64,000 nt of DNA from Mixophyes australis. Taxonomy: Eukaryota > Chordata > Amphibia > Anura > Limnodynastidae. The stretch spans positions 279,454,960 to 279,518,959 of the forward strand of contig JAVHZZ010000002.1 of assembly GCA_036250195.1 (NCBI GenBank), in the 5' to 3' direction. Shown one piece after another: positions 1-10,400 of this stretch. The position numbers and the translations under genes are program-made. Numbering within the stretch: the stretch's first letter is position 1; every line of letters begins with the position of its first letter. The notes beneath the pieces were generated by a model. The model was given only the letters and a program-made list of their open reading frames with translations, had not been told where the DNA came from and did no database searches.

Positions 1-19
1 GAGTAAAATAGAAAACTAT

Positions 20-679
20 TCAGCCGTTATATAATCTAGAATATAAATAGAAATTGAGAAAGGCAATTTGGTATCTGTCTGCATCATAATCATCAACATC
101 ATCATTAGCGCCCTCGTCGCCTACACAAATCTCCCCCTCATCCTCTTCTAATTCCAAAGTGGCATCCTCAATTTGGGTATCACCGGCTACACTCGGGCTA
201 TTAAGGCACACATCAGCAGAATGCTCACGATTAGACATTCCACTGTTGGATGGACTCTCCACAGGGATTGTTGTCATTTGTGAATCAGAGCAAATATTCT
301 CCTGTAATGCCTCACTGTTATCTTGCAGCTCGGCTTTGACACGTAACAGTAGTTGTGCACCAATTGTAGGCTGGGTAACTTTTTGGGATCTGCCACTAAT
401 ACCCAAAGGTGAAGGCCTCATTCTCTCTTTGCCACTGCGTGTGTAGAATGGCATGCTTGCAATTTTTTTTTTATCGTCACTTAACTTTTGCTCAGTTACA
501 CTTCTTTTTCGCTTTAATACAGTAAATTTTTTTTGGGTTTTTGTTTTTTGCACTAATTTGGAAACACTCTGTTGTTTGACATCGCCTTGGCCAGATGACG
601 TACTGGGAACACTAACATCAGGACTGGTGACAGAACCTGGTTGCTCATTCAGATCATATGTGGACTGCTTTGAATCCAT
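20..679 (-). pseudogene. hAT transposase N-terminal region (partial)
   Basis: This is a 219-residue open frame starting MDSKQSTYDLNEQPGS, clearly homologous to the start of the hAT-C frame at 38162 (MDSKQSTYEQNQQPGS). It covers the low-complexity region before the BED zinc finger: a basic Lys/Arg-rich stretch (about residues 44-74, a possible nuclear localisation signal), the conserved block MPFYTRSGKERMRPSP (about residue 77), and an acidic tail (LELEEDEGEICVGDEGAND). The last ~25 codons do not match hAT-C, so the frame probably runs into unrelated sequence or an intron. No BED finger or catalytic residue is present. It is either a truncated copy or a first exon; the window edge prevents a decision. 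Confidence 0.65.
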
Positions 680-691
680 TCTGAGCGCAAA

Positions 692-1611
692 CCACTGGGG
701 AGTGCTAAAAATTATTTAGTAGATACTGCTGACAGATATGACTTTTGACAGCCAGAAATATTAATGCACAATTAGGGAGGACACCCCAAAAGCACTGAGG
801 AGTGCTAAAAATTATTTAGTAGATACTGCTGACAGATATGACTTTTGACAGACAGAAATATTAATGCACAATTAGGGAGGAAACCCCAAAAGCACTGAGG
901 AGTGCTAAAAATTATTTAGTAGATACTGCTGACAGTTATGACTTTTGACAGCCAGAAATATTAATGCACAATTAGGGAGGACACCCCAAAAGCACTGAGG
1001 AGTGCTAAAAATTATTTAGTAGATACTGCTGACAGATATGACTTTTGACAGCCAGAAATATTAATGCACAATTAGGGAGGACACCCCAAAAGCACTGAGG
1101 AGTGCTAAAAATTATTTAGTAGATACTGCTGACAGATATGACTTTTGACAGCCAGAAATATTAATGCACAATTAGGGAGGAAACCCCAAAAGCACTGAGG
1201 AGTGCTAAAAATTATTTAGTAGATACTGCTGACAGTTATGACTTTTGACAGCCAGAAATATTAATGCACAATTAGGGAGGACACCCCAAAAGCACTGAGG
1301 AGTGCTAAAAATTATTTAGTAGATACTGCTGACAGATATGACTTTTGACAGCCAGAAATATTAATGCACAATTAGGGAGGACACCCCAAAAGCACTGAGG
1401 AGTGCTAAAAATTATTTAGTAGATACTGCTGACAGTTATGACTTTTGACAGCCAGAAATATTAATGCACAATTAGGGTGGACACCCCAAAAGCACTGAGG
1501 AGTGCTAAAAATTATTTAGTAGATACTGCTGACAGATATGACTTTTGACAGCCAGAAATATTAATGCACAATTAGGGAGGACACCCCAAAAGCGCTGGGG
1601 AGTGCCAAATA
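692..1611 (-). repeat. Nine-unit 100-bp tandem array directly upstream of a transposase ATG
   Basis: Units begin at 701, 801, 901 and so on to 1501, with an exact 100-bp period and no indels. A diverged partial unit starts at 1601. Units differ at only a few positions (gacagAtatg or gacagTtatg; aCacccc or aAacccc). These variants repeat every third unit: 801-1100 and 1101-1400 carry the same series, which indicates a 300-bp higher-order duplication. On the transposase strand the array ends about 20 bp before the start codon at 679. The same unit occurs, diverged, upstream of the hAT-C start (37570-38161), where the corresponding position reads TATAAAA. Confidence 0.95.
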
Positions 1612-1864
1612 TTAAGAAAAAATAATAAACCTCTATTCTCCTCTCTGCACTAGCGATTTTGGTTAGAGCAATTGCAAGAACAATATTGTATTCTCTGTCC
1701 CTGCTCTAATTAGCCTATGACTACACCCTGCTCTCTCCCTCTGTCAAATGGCGATGGATTGCTGTGGAGGCGTGTATTTATAAAGTTGAAGTATCGCGAG
1801 AACCGAGCCCCGAGATCCGACGGGTGGGTTCGGTTCTCGGAGAACCGGACCCGCCCATCTCTAA

Positions 1865-2240
1865 TTCTTACAGAATTTTGGTCACCTCTTAAAAATCATA
1901 TAATGCATAAGAAAATATGTTGGGACATGTAGATGTTTAGATTGGCATGATGATAATGTGTTAGTAAGCATTATTGTTCTCCTCTTCGGCTCTTGTGCAT
2001 GTTGGATATTGTTTTTATTATGTGTTTATTGACAAATGTACAGTAAAACATTTCTTGATAAGAAAGTCACATGTTATTTCTTGACATGTGTATTATAGAA
2101 GAATATTTTCATACAACTGCATTATTGTTATTTTTAGTATTTGTTCGATGTTCAGAAGGTGGGGGTGTGGCTAGCACTTTACTGAAAGAATTCTGTCACA
2201 CATATTTGCAAATGCATGATTAGATTATATATATATATAG
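1865..2240. other. AT-rich flank, nothing recognised
   Basis: I see no coding frame or repeat structure here beyond a short (TA)n run at 2227-2239 that abuts the putative LTR. Confidence 0.5.
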
Positions 2241-2731
2241 TGGCAAGAGCCCGCTACTGCTGAAGCACACGCAAACAACTTCTTCTTTTATGCAGTTTTA
2301 TTGTCAGGATGGAAAAATGTATTTGACACTATATGAATTTCACAGCAATTATGACGACCCTACATACTAGCTAGACATAGACCAGCTTCCCCAGCGTTGG
2401 TCTCACTGAACAATGAAGACAAGCAGGGTTTTATACCAGACACTCCTCCCACAGGCCTAGCTTGATGGGCAGGTGACACACCCACCTTCGCTTTAAGAGG
2501 AAACTCCCATCAGTCCCTCTGTTTGCACTAACAGACACACTCTGTCTGTTTGCTATGAGGTAGGAGCTTCAAAACCATGTAAGTTAACCAAACTTTAAAC
2601 TACTGTATCGTTTGTTACACATAAGTCTTTGCCTAGTTTATCATCAATCTAGGTGCATAACTGCACCAATGTTTTACTCTGCTTGCACACTTTCTCTGCA
2701 TATTGTCAGCTAAATGCCTCCCTTTGTTACA
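2241..2731 (-). mobile_element. Probable solo LTR
   Basis: On the minus strand the segment starts TGTAACAAAGGGAGGC (2731) and ends GGGCTCTTGCCA (2241), giving TG...CA boundaries. Inside, in LTR order, it has a TATA box (GGTATAAAACCC, near 2428-2439) and, roughly 130 bp downstream, a polyadenylation signal (CAATAAAACTGCATAAAAG, near 2290-2308), followed by a GT-rich tail. This order of U3 promoter, R and U5 is typical of a retroviral or gypsy LTR. No internal sequence is visible on either side. The flanks are AT-repeats, so a target duplication cannot be proven. The family is not recognised. Confidence 0.5.
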
Positions 2732-3320
2732 ATATATACACACACACGTGGGATTCAAATAAATTAACTGGTTCTCTGTCCTAATGACCATTTAAAGTAT
2801 GCAAACATGAATACTGAAAAGTGTTCTAATATTTCATGCACTTAATACTCAAATAAGAACAGTAAAAGAAATACAAAAATCTTTTATTTAATATTATATT
2901 CATATTATGGCACAGTAATGCCACCCTTTAAGAACACAAAGACAAAACATTGTTAAATGAAGTTTAATGTGACAAAAAGTCACAAGAAATACTGGATAAA
3001 AATGGTGGTCAAAAATTGTCATACAGAAATAAATGCAAAATTGTTTTCTTGAAACTAAACAGGAATAAAAATAGAAAACTCACATGCTTTTCGTGTAATC
3101 TGTTGCCTCGGGGGAAGGTGGAAAGTTCTTCATTAGCAGACTGACCCCCTAAACTAGCAATCATTAAAATCATCTTTTTTAAAACCACTTTCTTCCACCT
3201 CAACCCTCCTTTCTTGTGGCCTAATTGAAAGAATATGTGGCTTTTCTAATTAGTTTCATGGGCCTTTTGTACAAACAAAAGTCTAGTAATGAGAGAGAGA
3301 GAGAGAGACAGAGATAGACT
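2732..3320. other. AT-rich intergenic sequence
   Basis: No gene is seen. A short (GA)n microsatellite lies at 3292-3310. A CA-rich run at 2736-2748 flanks the LTR-like segment. Confidence 0.5.
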
Positions 3321-3445
3321 CTTCACCCCTTCAGTTCCGCAGCGGAACGCATGTGCATTCCACTGACAGGAAGTTGAGTTCCAAATGCCGAATTTCCTGT
3401 CAGTGGAACGCACATGCGTTCCACTGCGGAACTGAAGGGATGAAG
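3321..3445. repeat. Palindromic foldback element
   Basis: Two arms of about 50 bases form an imperfect palindrome. The left arm runs from CTTCACCCCTTCAGTTCCGC to the block CACTGACAGGAA, and the right arm returns from TTCCTGTCAGTG to GCGGAACTGAAGGGATGAAG. The spacer is about 18 bases. The arms are GC-richer than the surroundings. This looks like a MITE or foldback element; target duplications were not resolved. Confidence 0.75.
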
Positions 3446-4368
3446 GTACAGAGGCAGGTAGCGGGCGGCTGTTGCGCCCCCTTGGCCTTGCGCCCTTGGC
3501 GATGGCAACGCCCGCACATGCCTCGTTGCGGTTCTGCTCTACCCCTTTATCTTGTTTCAATAATCTTGTTCAACAAAAATCATTTTGCACTGCTCTGCGA
3601 AGATCTCCTGCATTGGATTGACTAAGATCTGCTTCTTGCTACGTGTGTCAGTCTGCATTGTTTTCTTCTTACTTATTCCTTGGAAGCAGTATAGTTTACC
3701 AAAACATCGCCTATCTCTACCCTGTATCTTCACCTACTCTGTACTTAGCTGGCAATGCCCTCACTCAATCCAACCCAACACCTCAGCATGTGCAAAGTTC
3801 TGCCTTCCTTATACTCTGTAGGCCTATCCACTGAACTATAAACTGATAGCTGATTTTGTGGTGTATAGATGTTTTCTACTTTAATGATGTCTGTATGTGA
3901 TATTAAATTAAGGAAGAAGTAACAAGTGACTAGAAAATTAAAATGCTAAAGTGGGAAAAACTAATGGAAAAAATAAGCATTCAAATTTTGTACATACAAG
4001 TACAAGGAAAATATTGAAACATTTGAAAGGTTAAAACCAACAATGGTGAAACTTATAAAACCCAACCTTCCAGTGCTTGCCCAAAACACAAAAAACACTT
4101 TGAAGCAGCAATTAAAGCTAATAGTATTACACGTATTTGAGAATTGCTTCTGTGCCTGCTATGTGAATATTTGTAGATATTGGCTACAAAACTCTACTGG
4201 TATAGTCACCTGACAGCTAGTTTTCCCAATGAAGCATCTTTCCCTACTAAACTATTTGAGCAGAAGCATTGTGGCATGATTACATTAATATTTTGACTTT
4301 GCAACAGCATGGAGTATGGCAATAATTGTGAACGGCTAAGTATTTTTTCCATTTTTTGTATAATAAGT
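3446..4368. other. Unassigned sequence
   Basis: A GC-rich stretch (3456-3545) after the palindrome contains repeated GCGCCC/GGGCG words and may belong to the same repeat. The remainder is AT-rich with only short frames and no recognisable protein similarity. Confidence 0.4.
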
Positions 4369-4621
4369 TAGAGATGAGCGCACTCGGATTTATGAAATCC
4401 AAGCCCACCCGAACGTTGCCGATCCGAGTCGGATCCAAGACAGATCCGGGTATTGGCGCCAAATTCAAATCTAAAACTGAGGCTCTGACTCATAATCCCG
4501 TTGTCGGATCTCGCGATACTCGGATCCTATAAATTCCCCGCTAGTCGCCGCCATCTTCACTCGGGCATTGATCAGGGTAGAGGGAGGGTGTGTTAGGTGG
4601 TCCTCTGTCCTGCTATATCTC

Positions 4622-5640
4622 GTGCTGTGCTGTGCTGTGCTGTGCTGTGCTGTGCTGTGCTGTGCTGTGCTGTGCTGTGCTCAGTCCAGTGGTGCTGTGT
4701 CCTGTGCTCTGTCCTTCTGAGGTCAGTGGTGCTGCTGGGTCCTGTGCTGTGTCCTGTTCAGTCCAGTGGTGCTGTGTCCTGTGCTCTGTGCTTCTAAGGG
4801 CATAGTTATTTCCCCAATATTCCCAAGTGTTTAAAAAAATAAAAAAAACTAATTTAATTTTTTTTTAATTACAACAAAATTTGCACAACCAATCCTGCAG
4901 TATAATCCCATTGGTACTGCAATATTACCAAGTTCACACATTCAGCAGTAAAAGTCCAGTGGTACTGCAATATTACAAAGTTCACACATTCTGCAGTATC
5001 AGTCCAGTGGTGCTGTGTCCTGTGCTCTGTCCTGCTGAGTTCAGTAGTGCTGCTGGGTCCTGTGCTGTGTCCTGTTCAGTCTAGTGGTGGTGTGTCCTGT
5101 GCTCTGTGCTTCTAAGGGCATAGTTATTTCTCCATTATTCCCAAGTTTTTAAAAAATAAAAAAAAAGTTATAAAAAAAATTAAAATAAAAAATTAAAAAA
5201 AAAAAAAATTATAACCAAATTTGCAAAACCAATCCAGCAGTATAAGCCCATTGGTACTGCAATATTACCAAGTTCACACATTCAGCAGTAAAAGTCCAGT
5301 GGTACTGCAATATTACAAAGTTCACACATTCTTGCAGTATCAGTCCAGTGGTGCTGTGTCCTGTGCTCTGTCCTGCTGAGTTCAGTAGTGCTGCTGGGTC
5401 CTGTGCTGTGTCCTGTTCAGTCGAGTGGTGCTGTATCCTGTGCTCTGTGCTTCTAAGGGCATAGTTATTTCCCCATTATTCCCAAGTTTTTAAAAAATAA
5501 AAAAAAAGTAATAAAAAAAATTAAAATAAAAAATTAAAAAAAATAATAATTATAACCAAATTTGCAAAACCAATCCAGAAGTATAAGTCCATTGGTACTG
5601 CAATATTACCAAGATCACACATTCTGCAGTATCTTGTGCT
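4622..5640 (+). repeat. 5' tandem repeats of hAT-A: CTGTG pentamers then ~320-340-bp units
   Basis: A run of about 12 TGTGC pentamers (4622-4681) leads into tandem ~318-342-bp units. The block GGGCATAGTTATTT recurs at 4798, 5116 and 5458. Each unit holds shorter internal repeats such as CCAGTGGTGCTGTGTCCTGT and GGTACTGCAATATTAC, plus an A/T-homopolymer section. The array ends just before the transposase ATG at 5648, as in copies 1 and C, although the repeat sequence itself is unrelated to theirs. Confidence 0.9.
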
Positions 5641-5647
5641 ACATATA

Positions 5648-8344
5648 ATGGAGACCAAAAATTTGGAGGATAAAGTAGGGAAAGATCAAGACCCACTTCC
5701 TCCTAATGCTGAAGCTGCTGCCACTAGTCATGACATAGACGATGAAATGTCATCAACGTCGTCTTCCAAGCCCGATGCCCAATCTCGTAGAACCGGGCAT
5801 GTAAAATCCAAAAAGCCCAAGTTAAGAAAAAGTAGCAAAAAGAGAAACTTAAAATCATCTGAGGAGAAACGTAAAGTTGCCAATATGCCATTTACGACAC
5901 GGAGTGGCAAGGAACGGCTTAGGCCCTGGCCCATGTTCATGACTAGTGGTTCAGCTTCACCCACGGATCTTGGCCCTCCTCCTCCTCCCCCCCCCCTACA
6001 AAAAATTGAAGAGAGTTAGGCTGTCCGCAACAAAACAGCAAACAACTCTGCCTTCTAAAGAGAAATTATCACAAATCCCCAAGGCGAGTCCAAGGGTGTT
6101 GGTGGTTGTCAAGCCTGACCTTCCCATCACTGTACGGGAAGAGGTGGCTCGGGAGGAGCCTATTGATGATGTAGCTGGCGCTGTGGAGGAACTTGATGAT
6201 GAGGATGGTGATGTGGTTATTGTAAATGAGGCACCAGGGGGGGAAACAGCTGATGTCCATGGGATGAAAAAGCCCATCGTCATGCCTGGTCAGAAGACCA
6301 AAAAATGCACCTCTTCGGTCTGGAGTTATTTTTATCCAAATCCAGACAACCAATGTATGGCCATATGTAGCTTATGTAAAGCTCAAATAAGCAGGGGTAA
6401 GGATCTTGCCAACCTAGGAACATCCTCCCTTATACGTCACCTGAATAACCTTCATAGTTCAGTGGTTAGTTCAGGAACTGGGGCTAGGACCCTCATCGGT
6501 ACAGGGACACCTAAATCCCGTGGTCCAGTTTAAATACACACCAGCAACACCCTCCTCGTCAACTTCCTCCACAATCTCCATCAGATTCAGTCCTGCAGCC
6601 CAAGTCAGCAGCCAGACTGAGTCCTCCTGAATACGGGATTCATCCGAGGAATCCTGCAGCGGTACTACTGCCACTACTGCTGTTGCTGCTGTTAGTCGGT
6701 CATCTTCCCAGAGGGGAAGTCGTAAGACCGCTAAGTCTTTCACAAAACAATTGACCGTCCAACAGTCGTTTGCCATGACCAAAAAATACGATAGTAGCCA
6801 CCCTATTGCAAAGCGTATAACTGCAAATGTAACTGTAATGTTGGTGTTAGACGTGCGCCCGGTGTCCGCCATTAGTGGAGTGGGATTTAGAGGGTTGATA
6901 GAGGTATTGTGTCCCCGGTACCAAATCCCGTTGAGATTCCACTTCACTAGGCAGGCGATACCAAAAATGTACAGAGAAGTACGATCAAGTGTCCTCAGTG
7001 CTCTAATAAATGCGGTTGTACCCACTGTCCACTTAACCACGGACATGTGGACAAGTGGTTCTGGGCAAACAAAGGACTATATGACTGTGACAGCCCACTG
7101 GGTAGATGCATCCCCTTCCGCAGCAACAGCTGCATCAGTAGCAGCATCTACAAAATGGCTGCTTGTGCAAAGGCAGGCAACATTGTGTATTACAGGCTTT
7201 AATAAGAGGCACAACGCTGACAACATATTAGAGAAACTGAGGGAAATTATCTCCCAGTGGCTTACCCCACTTAGACTCTCATGGGGATTTGTGGTGTCAG
7301 ACAATGCCAGTAACATTGTGCGGGCATTAAATATGGGCAATTTCCAGCACGTCCCATGTTTTGCCCACACCGGTAATTTGGTGGTGCAGCATTACCTCAA
7401 GAGTGACAGGGGTGTGCAGGAGATGCTTGCGGTGGCGCGCAAAATTGCTGGACACTTTCGGCATTCAGCCAGTGCCTACTGCAGACTAGAGGCACATCAA
7501 AAAAGCATGAACCTGCCCTGCCATCACCTCAAACAAGAGGTTGTGACGCGCTGGAACTCCACCCTCTATATGCTGCAGAGGATGGAGGAGCAGCAAAAGG
7601 CCATTCAGGCCTACACAGCCACCTACGAGATAGGCAAAGGAGTGGGGATGCGCCTCAGTCAAGCACAGTGGAGACTGATTTCCATGTTGTGCAAGGTTCT
7701 GCAACCATTTGAACTTGCCACACGAGAAGTCAGTTCCGACACTGCCAGCTTGAGTCAGGTCATTCCCCTGATCAAGCTGTTGCAGAAGCAGCTGGAGAAA
7801 GTGAGGGAGGAGCTGGTAAGCCATTGCGATTACACCAAGCATGTAGCTCTTGTGGATGTAGACCTTCGTACGCTTTGCCAGGATCCGAGGGTGGTCACTC
7901 TTTTAAAGTCAGAGGAATACATTCTGGCCACCGTGCTCGATTCTCGGTTTAAAGCGTATGTTGTGTCTCTGTTTCCGGCGGACACAAGTCTACAGCGGTG
8001 CAAAGACCTGCTGGTCAGGAGATTGTCCTCTGAAGAGGACCGTGACATACCAACAGCTCCACCCTCATTTTCTTCCACATCTATGGCTGCGAAGAAAAAG
8101 CTCAGTTTTCCTAAAAGAGGCGCTGGCGGGGATGCTGATAACATCTGGTCCGGACTGAAGGACCTGCCAACCATTGCAAACATGTCTACTCTCGCTGCAT
8201 TGGATGCTGTCACAATAGAAAAAATTGTGGATGATTACTTTTCTGACACCATCCAAGTAGACATGTCAGACAGTCCATATTGTTACTGGCAGGAAAAAAA
8301 GGCAGTTTGGAAGCCCCTGTACAAACTGGCTCTATTTTACCTGA
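5648..8344 (+). pseudogene. hAT transposase with BED zinc finger, N-terminal and catalytic part
   Basis: This was a nuclear DDE-type transposase for cut-and-paste movement. The start METKNLEDKVGKDQ (5648) is followed by a basic region and MPFTTRSGKERLRP, matching the other copies. A C-homopolymer at about 5986-5996 causes a frameshift. The next frame carries the BED finger (about 6305-6460; VWSYFYPNPDNQCMAICSLC with the later HLNNLH histidines). A second shift lies near 6500-6535 and an in-frame TGA at 6628-6630. The frame then stays open through KYDSSHPIAKRI, TTDMWTSGSGQ (first catalytic Asp, ~7036) and VVSDNASNIV (second Asp, ~7290). It breaks at 8344, where the PLE inserted; the hAT C-terminal part resumes at 15550. 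The lesions make it inactive. Confidence 0.88.
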
Positions 8345-8625
8345 AAAGGGGGAGGAAAGAGAAACGTGAAAGGCACTCCAGTCCCAAAAATATATGTCAA
8401 ATTGAGTTGTAAAACTTTACTTTTATTATGTTATATTAAAAACAAGGGAAAAGCAGCGAAATTTTAAAAAGTTGTAAGTGATGTGTGTGTACTGTATTAA
8501 AACATAAAGAACACCCGACAGTAGTACAGGGTAATAGTATCTTCACTCAAGTGTCGTAAGAGTGACTCCCAATAATATATTATTCCCTCTATTGGGTTTA
8601 AGTCATCAAATCTCTTGTTTCTATA
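8345..8625. repeat. PLE 3'-end segment, inverted copy at 15145-15432
   Basis: The left edge (AAAGGGGGAGGAAAGAGAAACG) and inner part (through TTAAGTCATCAAATCTCTTG) reappear in reverse complement between 15432 and 15145 with very few differences. A further direct copy of the inner ~60 bases lies at 15086-15145. The high similarity suggests the copies arose in one integration event, as expected for template jumping or snap-back during target-primed reverse transcription. Confidence 0.92.
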
Positions 8626-8628
8626 TTT

Positions 8629-8662
8629 TGACGTACGTTTCGCACATAGCTTTTTCAAGGTA
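8629..8662 (-). ncRNA. Decayed hammerhead-ribozyme-like motif in the PLE 3' region
   Basis: On the minus strand the segment reads ACCTTGAAAAAGC, a short loop, then GTGCGAAACGTACGTC. The second half fits the 3' half of hammerhead motifs from retroelements (CGAAAC, a minimal stem III, then the GUC cleavage triplet), and AGC...GTGC could be a short stem II. The first half lacks the invariant CUGAUGA and reads CUUGAAAAA, so self-cleavage is unlikely. Hammerhead motifs are an established feature of Penelope-like elements, which makes the location meaningful. It was recognised by eye only. Confidence 0.35.
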
Positions 8663-9473
8663 GCAACCCGAGAAGCCTACTCGGGAGGTTAATATCCTAA
8701 GTCCATCCTATCACCTTGCGCCTGTATGAATGACAGCCGTATCCGCCAATCGCAATTGACCATATTCAAAGTAATGACAAGGGAAAAAAGCGAAGGGAAA
8801 GGGTCTCTTTCCTTAGTAGGTAAGGCAAAATCAGTGCATGATACATGTCCCTAAATCATCTTAATGCATTTATATTCATTTATTGACATATATATAAGTG
8901 TGCAGGGTAGTTGCCAAATATTAGGAGTGGGGATTGGAGTATATTATTGTACGGGTCTATTGCCAAAAAAGGGAGATGTAGATAGACTCCATACGTTCTA
9001 TCTCAGAAGGTGGAATATTTATTCCAAATATCATTGTGGAATACCAACTATTATTGAAATTGGGTAGTAAATGCCAAATATTGAAAAAGATGTTTAGATT
9101 ATATCTCTTACACTATAAATCACCCACTATCGTATTTAAAGGCATATCAAGTGGCCAGGTGGTATTTTCCATCTCCTAAAATAAGAGGAATTGTTAGCAA
9201 CATCTGGTAGTAGGCAGGGCCGCCGAGAGGGGGGGGGAGCGGGTACTAATTACCCGGGCCCGGCATGTCAGGGGGCCCGGCCCGGGCCCTTGCGCTGCTG
9301 ATTTTTTTAAATTTTTTAATTTTTTTTTTCAAAACGTTTTTTTTTTCCTTTCCTTTTTTTTTTTTTTTTTTGGCGGGGGGGGGGGGGGGGGGGCTCGGTC
9401 GTTGGTGGGGGGAGCAGGCTAGTTTAAAAAAAAAAAAAAACATACTCACCTGATCGCGGAGCCGGCATCCCTC

Positions 9474-9585
9474 CTCTCTGCTGCTCTGTGCTCTATTCAG
9501 ACTGTCTGAATGCTGGGTGTGATGTCATCATGTCATGCCCAGCATTCAGTCAGTCTGGAGCAATGGAGCACAGAGCAGCAGAGAA
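9474..9585. repeat. Internal palindrome of element N1
   Basis: Arms of about 50 bases: CTCTCTGCTGCTCTGTGCTC...ATGCTGGG on the left, and CCCAGCATTCAGTCAGTCTG...AGAGCAGCAGAG on the right, around the centre GTGTGATGTCATCATGTCATG. The arms are interrupted by a few mismatches. Confidence 0.8.
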
Positions 9586-9639
9586 GACCAAGAGAGGAGA
9601 AAAGGTAAGTGAAGGGAGGAAAACGAGGGGGGCACAGAG

Positions 9640-10400
9640 GGGTTAAAAACCGGGGGGGGGGGGGGGCAGCATGACAGAGGGGTTAAAAAATGAGGGGGAG
9701 CACAAAGGGGTTAAAAAACGGGGGGGCAGCATGACAGAGGGGTTAAAAAATGAGGGGGCACAAAGGGGTTAAAAAACGGGGGGGCAGCATGACAGAGGGG
9801 TTAAAAAATAAGGGGGGGCACAGAGGGGTTAAAAAACGGGGAAGCAGCATGTCAGAGGAGTTAAAAACGGGGAAGCAGCATGTCAGAGGGGTTAAAAAAT
9901 TAGGGGGAGCACAGAGGGGTTAAAAAACGGGAAAGCAGCATGACAGAGGGGTTAAAAACGGGGAAGCAGCATGTCAGAGGGGTTAAAAAATGAGGGGGAG
10001 CACAGAGGGGTTAAAAAATGGGAAAGCAGCATGTCAGAGGGGTTAAAAAATGAGTGGGGGCACAGAGGGGTTAAAAAATGGGAAAGCAGCATGTCAGAGG
10101 GGTTAAAAAATGAGAGGGGCACAGATGGGTTAAAAAATGGGAAAGCAGCATGTCAGAGGGGTTAAAAATTGAGGGGGGAGCACAGAGGGGTTAAAAAATG
10201 GGAAAGCAGCATGACAGAGGGGGTGAAAAAATGAGAGGGGCACAGATGGGTTAAAAAACGGGGCAGTATGGCACAGTGGGGTTAATAAACAGGGGTCAGC
10301 ACGGCACAGTGGGGTTAAAAAATGGTGGGCAGCATGACACAGTGGGGTTACAAAGGGGGGGGGGAGGCATGGCACAGTGGGATTGAAAAAGGGGGGGAGC
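9640..10400. repeat. G-rich minisatellite inside N1
   Basis: Alternating blocks of about 25-35 bases, built around GCAGCATGACAGAGGGGTTAAAAA and GCACAGAGGGGTTAAAAAA, recur some 20 times with G-homopolymers of variable length. The apparent protein frames across it are by-products of the repeat. Confidence 0.92.

Larger units (their letters stand above)
1..1864 (-). mobile_element. hAT transposon, 5' part (copy 1), cut by the window edge
   Basis: Read on the minus strand, this element starts at 1864 with the terminal sequence TAGAGATGGGCGGGTCCGG. It continues through a 5' leader (1612-1863), a tandem array (692-1611) and the start of a transposase frame (ATG at 679). The leader matches the leader of the hAT-C copy at 37345-37570 over stretches such as the block around CAGAGGGAGAGAGCAGGG. 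Similarity to hAT-C stops near position 90, so the last ~90 bases may lie beyond a break or rearrangement. The termini TAGRGATG are shared with hAT-A and hAT-C. Family assignment rests on the BED finger and RNase-H-like domain of those other copies, because those domains fall outside this fragment. Confidence 0.8.

Noticed and set aside
692..1611. CRISPR-like regular array
   Set aside because: The whole 100-bp period is repeated with no variable spacers, and the context is a eukaryotic transposon.
7486..7842. Minus-strand frames opposite the hAT-A transposase
   Set aside because: They are antisense shadows of the conserved transposase frame.
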